Of a stretch of 64,000 nt of DNA, positions 63,101 through 64,000 are shown piece after piece. The stretch comes from Weissella confusa. GTDB lineage: Bacteria > Bacillota > Bacilli > Lactobacillales > Lactobacillaceae. The DNA lies in contig JQAY01000001.1 in NCBI GenBank assembly GCA_001436895.1, positions 76,776-140,775 of the forward strand, read 5' to 3'. The notes below the pieces were generated by a model, which did no database searches, was not told the DNA's origin, and saw nothing but the letters and a program-made list of their open reading frames with translations. A program made the position numbers and the translations under genes. Numbering within the stretch: the first letter of the stretch is position 1; every line of letters starts with the position of its first letter.

Positions 63101-63938
63101 TTTGCGTTCAGCGCTGGACGCGTATCAAGCGGTTGCCACGCCACAAGCTGTCGTGGCAACAGAGGCGAATGCGCCCGTTGTTGCGAATGCCGATTGGCAT
63201 CAAGTCCTTAACTTTGATTACGGCTTTGAAGAAGCGACGCGTGCGACAGCTTATCAATCAGTTTCTGAAATCAAGCGTTTGTTTGAAGACCCTGATTTGC
63301 AAGCGGGCCGTGGTCCAGTTGATGCCCGCCTAGATGTTGCCGATATGAGTGGACTACGTTTGACTGACGAAACCTTGCCGGAACCTGAGTTTATGCAAGA
63401 AGCCGAAACGCGTATTTCATCAGCTGCCATCGGTACGGCAACCCACTTGGTGTTGCAACGAGTTGATTTGCAACATGGTGCGCCAACGCGTGATGACTTG
63501 CGTGAATTGGTCGCTGATTTGACCACGCAAGGGTTGATTGAAGAACGGGTTGCACCGCTAATTTCATTGGCTAAGATCGAACGTTTCTTTGCGGAAATGC
63601 CACTTGGTAAGCAAATGGTAATGCATGCTGATTCATTGGAACGTGAAGTGCAATTCTCATTGCTGTTGGATGCTAGCCGTTTGTACAAGGGGTTCCAAGG
63701 GGATGAGAAGGTACTGGTCCACGGAATTATTGACGGTTACTTCGAAGTTGATGGTGAGGTCTGGTTATTCGATTACAAGACTGATCGTGTCACGCCGGAG
63801 GACGCAGCGGAAACGCTAATGAGCCGCTACTCTGGTCAGCTAAACATCTATGCGCAAGCACTTGTTGCGATGGGCAAGCCAATGCCACGTCGTTTTATCT
63901 ACGCATTTAGCGCCGAAAAGATTATTACATTGGATTAA
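60153..63938 (+). CDS. addA: ATP-dependent helicase/nuclease subunit A (AddA/RexA)
   Basis: Motor and nuclease subunit of AddAB. The 1261-residue SF1 helicase has motif I SASAGSGKTRVL (20-31), motif Ia LIVTFTEAAAAEMKER, motif II VDEYQDTNQLQ (about 406-416), motif III VGDIKQSIYKFRQADP, motif IV LQENFRSQPNV, motif V MTIHRSKGLEFPIVFV and motif VI LYVALTRAEQHL, then a C-terminal nuclease with VWLFDYKTDRV. It has no cysteine in its whole length. Overlaps addB by one base (TAATG). Confidence 0.96.
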   Translation: MNFTTSQEAAITTTGQNILVSASAGSGKTRVLVERVIRRLLAGENVNTFLIVTFTEAAAAEMKERLEGAIRGALAESEGEQRQHLLKQLRLLNVANISTLHAFALRLIEQYHYTIDLDPQFRLSDDAERTLLMMEVYGDLLEQRYAEDPDQTFAKFAAQFASGSTDDRTLQESVFTLFNFAMARPDTTAWLESLADDYEIGDDFASSNFFRTQLLPTLQSEMLAINDQSIQLVNQAPDTMDEPPAVNRLLNIQNDANAYSRLLTLLQDTPTSWDVLRQAFASVTLMGWGKGEDGKGKNFTSKHDPELKAAWEPVKAQREQIKERFEKLQENYFALDAAGMQLAIGGAGEVIKQLVDFTQAFREAFLTEKLRRKVLDFNDLEHFALQIVSQPAVATELQARYNEVMVDEYQDTNQLQEAILSQIATGDNTFQVGDIKQSIYKFRQADPTLFGHKLTTYPKTDGNTVITLQENFRSQPNVTDYINYIFAQIMSEQLGDVEYAGEAELVAGADYYPADLPKEAQMMVYLDQDDADDAEEDEPDVKNEYGFTKATGQIRMMALKIKELMDTKFEIFDRKAGEKRPVRYSDMTVLVPTKNQNLDVLDIFREMDIPIVVNGAENYFQTTEISVMMSLLQVIDNPHQDIPLAAVLRSPLYGIDENGLALIRTQAMDDDFFTAVKALANNPLTISVEGVSVELVNETIAAVQRFLADLETFRTLAVQNQIVDLLWQIYNTTGWLDYVGGLPSGPQRQANLHALYERAAMYQKSSFVGLYQFINYVTQLQTQDKDLGEADANVASDSVSLMTIHRSKGLEFPIVFVLNSTRKMSSQRETMGDVLLDAQAGAGMDYVDLEHHLKLPTPQREFVKDARIRGAFAEQLRVLYVALTRAEQHLFMVGSYSSVKALWSKWSLAENGSDWMLPDWVRLSGKSFMDLMGMALMRHPQAPALQEALGRYDEDEVVDFSEIRAKAPKKPFSFGLEIVDSADLRSALDAYQAVATPQAVVATEANAPVVANADWHQVLNFDYGFEEATRATAYQSVSEIKRLFEDPDLQAGRGPVDARLDVADMSGLRLTDETLPEPEFMQEAETRISSAAIGTATHLVLQRVDLQHGAPTRDDLRELVADLTTQGLIEERVAPLISLAKIERFFAEMPLGKQMVMHADSLEREVQFSLLLDASRLYKGFQGDEKVLVHGIIDGYFEVDGEVWLFDYKTDRVTPEDAAETLMSRYSGQLNIYAQALVAMGKPMPRRFIYAFSAEKIITLD

Positions 63939-63947
63939 AAATTAGAA

Positions 63948-63982
63948 ACGCGTCCGCCATTTGGGAGGACGCGTTTTTTGTT
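63948..63982 (+). terminator. Terminator after addA
   Basis: AACGCGTCC/GGACGCGTT stem followed by TTTTG. Confidence 0.88.
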
Positions 63983-64000
63983 GTCCCATTTCTTATTTTT

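Overview
The window is a chromosomal segment of a low-to-moderate GC Gram-positive lactic acid bacterium. I infer the Leuconostoc/Weissella branch of Lactobacillaceae, most likely Weissella. The reasons are AddAB (RexAB) recombination genes, a 6-phosphogluconate dehydrogenase that fits heterofermentative metabolism, a KxYKxGKxW-like signal peptide, PepV, LCP and MsrA/MsrB proteins, strong AGGAGG-type ribosome binding sites, and very low cysteine content. The species call is inference. The whole window is housekeeping-like except for one AT-rich island at about 21.8-25.9 kb and several exported proteins of unknown function.

Layout. 0-5 kb: an exported protein of unknown function, MntH with a universal stress protein, and two tandem VIT/CCC1 metal transporters. 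5-9.2 kb: a two-component system with a third membrane gene, then an LCP cell-wall protein; both promoters carry the same pair of 7-bp direct repeats in the same place, so the LCP gene looks like a target of the response regulator. 9.2-12 kb: thymidine kinase without zinc cysteines, a YhdH-type reductase, and a pair of related exported proteins. 12.2-17.4 kb: a PhnDCEE-type ABC importer followed by a 5'-nucleotidase-type hydrolase, with PurBox-like operators. 17.4-21.6 kb: MsrA, small unknowns, methionine aminopeptidase, and metK under a SAM-I (S-box)-like riboswitch. Upstream of map lies an unexplained three-hairpin element.

21.8-25.9 kb: a defence-type island with a SIR2-like gene broken by a one-base change in a T7 run, a HerA-like ATPase and a Fic protein. 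26-37 kb: M28 peptidase, a 1898-residue repeat surface protein, a GdpD-type phosphodiesterase, a BMP-family nucleoside-binding protein (same promoter layout as phnD), and MsrB. 37-48.8 kb: DUF915 hydrolase, RlmCD-type methyltransferase, small methyltransferase, PAP2 phosphatase, leuS, glycosyltransferase, tRNA-Arg(CCU), a MurJ/YtgP-type flippase with a long N-terminal extension, a cluster of DnaA boxes, a CorA-family protein and a 45-residue orphan protein. 48.9-64 kb: a Cys/Met-metabolism PLP enzyme, an OYE-family oxidoreductase, gnd, an amino-acid permease preceded by a short ORF with six consecutive Asn codons and a terminator/antiterminator pair, pepV, and addB-addA.

Most notable candidates: the Asn-codon leader and attenuator before the permease (53.46-53.60 kb), the shared two-component promoter architecture, the shared PurBox-like promoters of two solute importers, the DnaA-box cluster at 47.4 kb, and near-total cysteine loss including metal-cluster ligands. 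All functional calls come from reading motifs by eye; no database search was possible.
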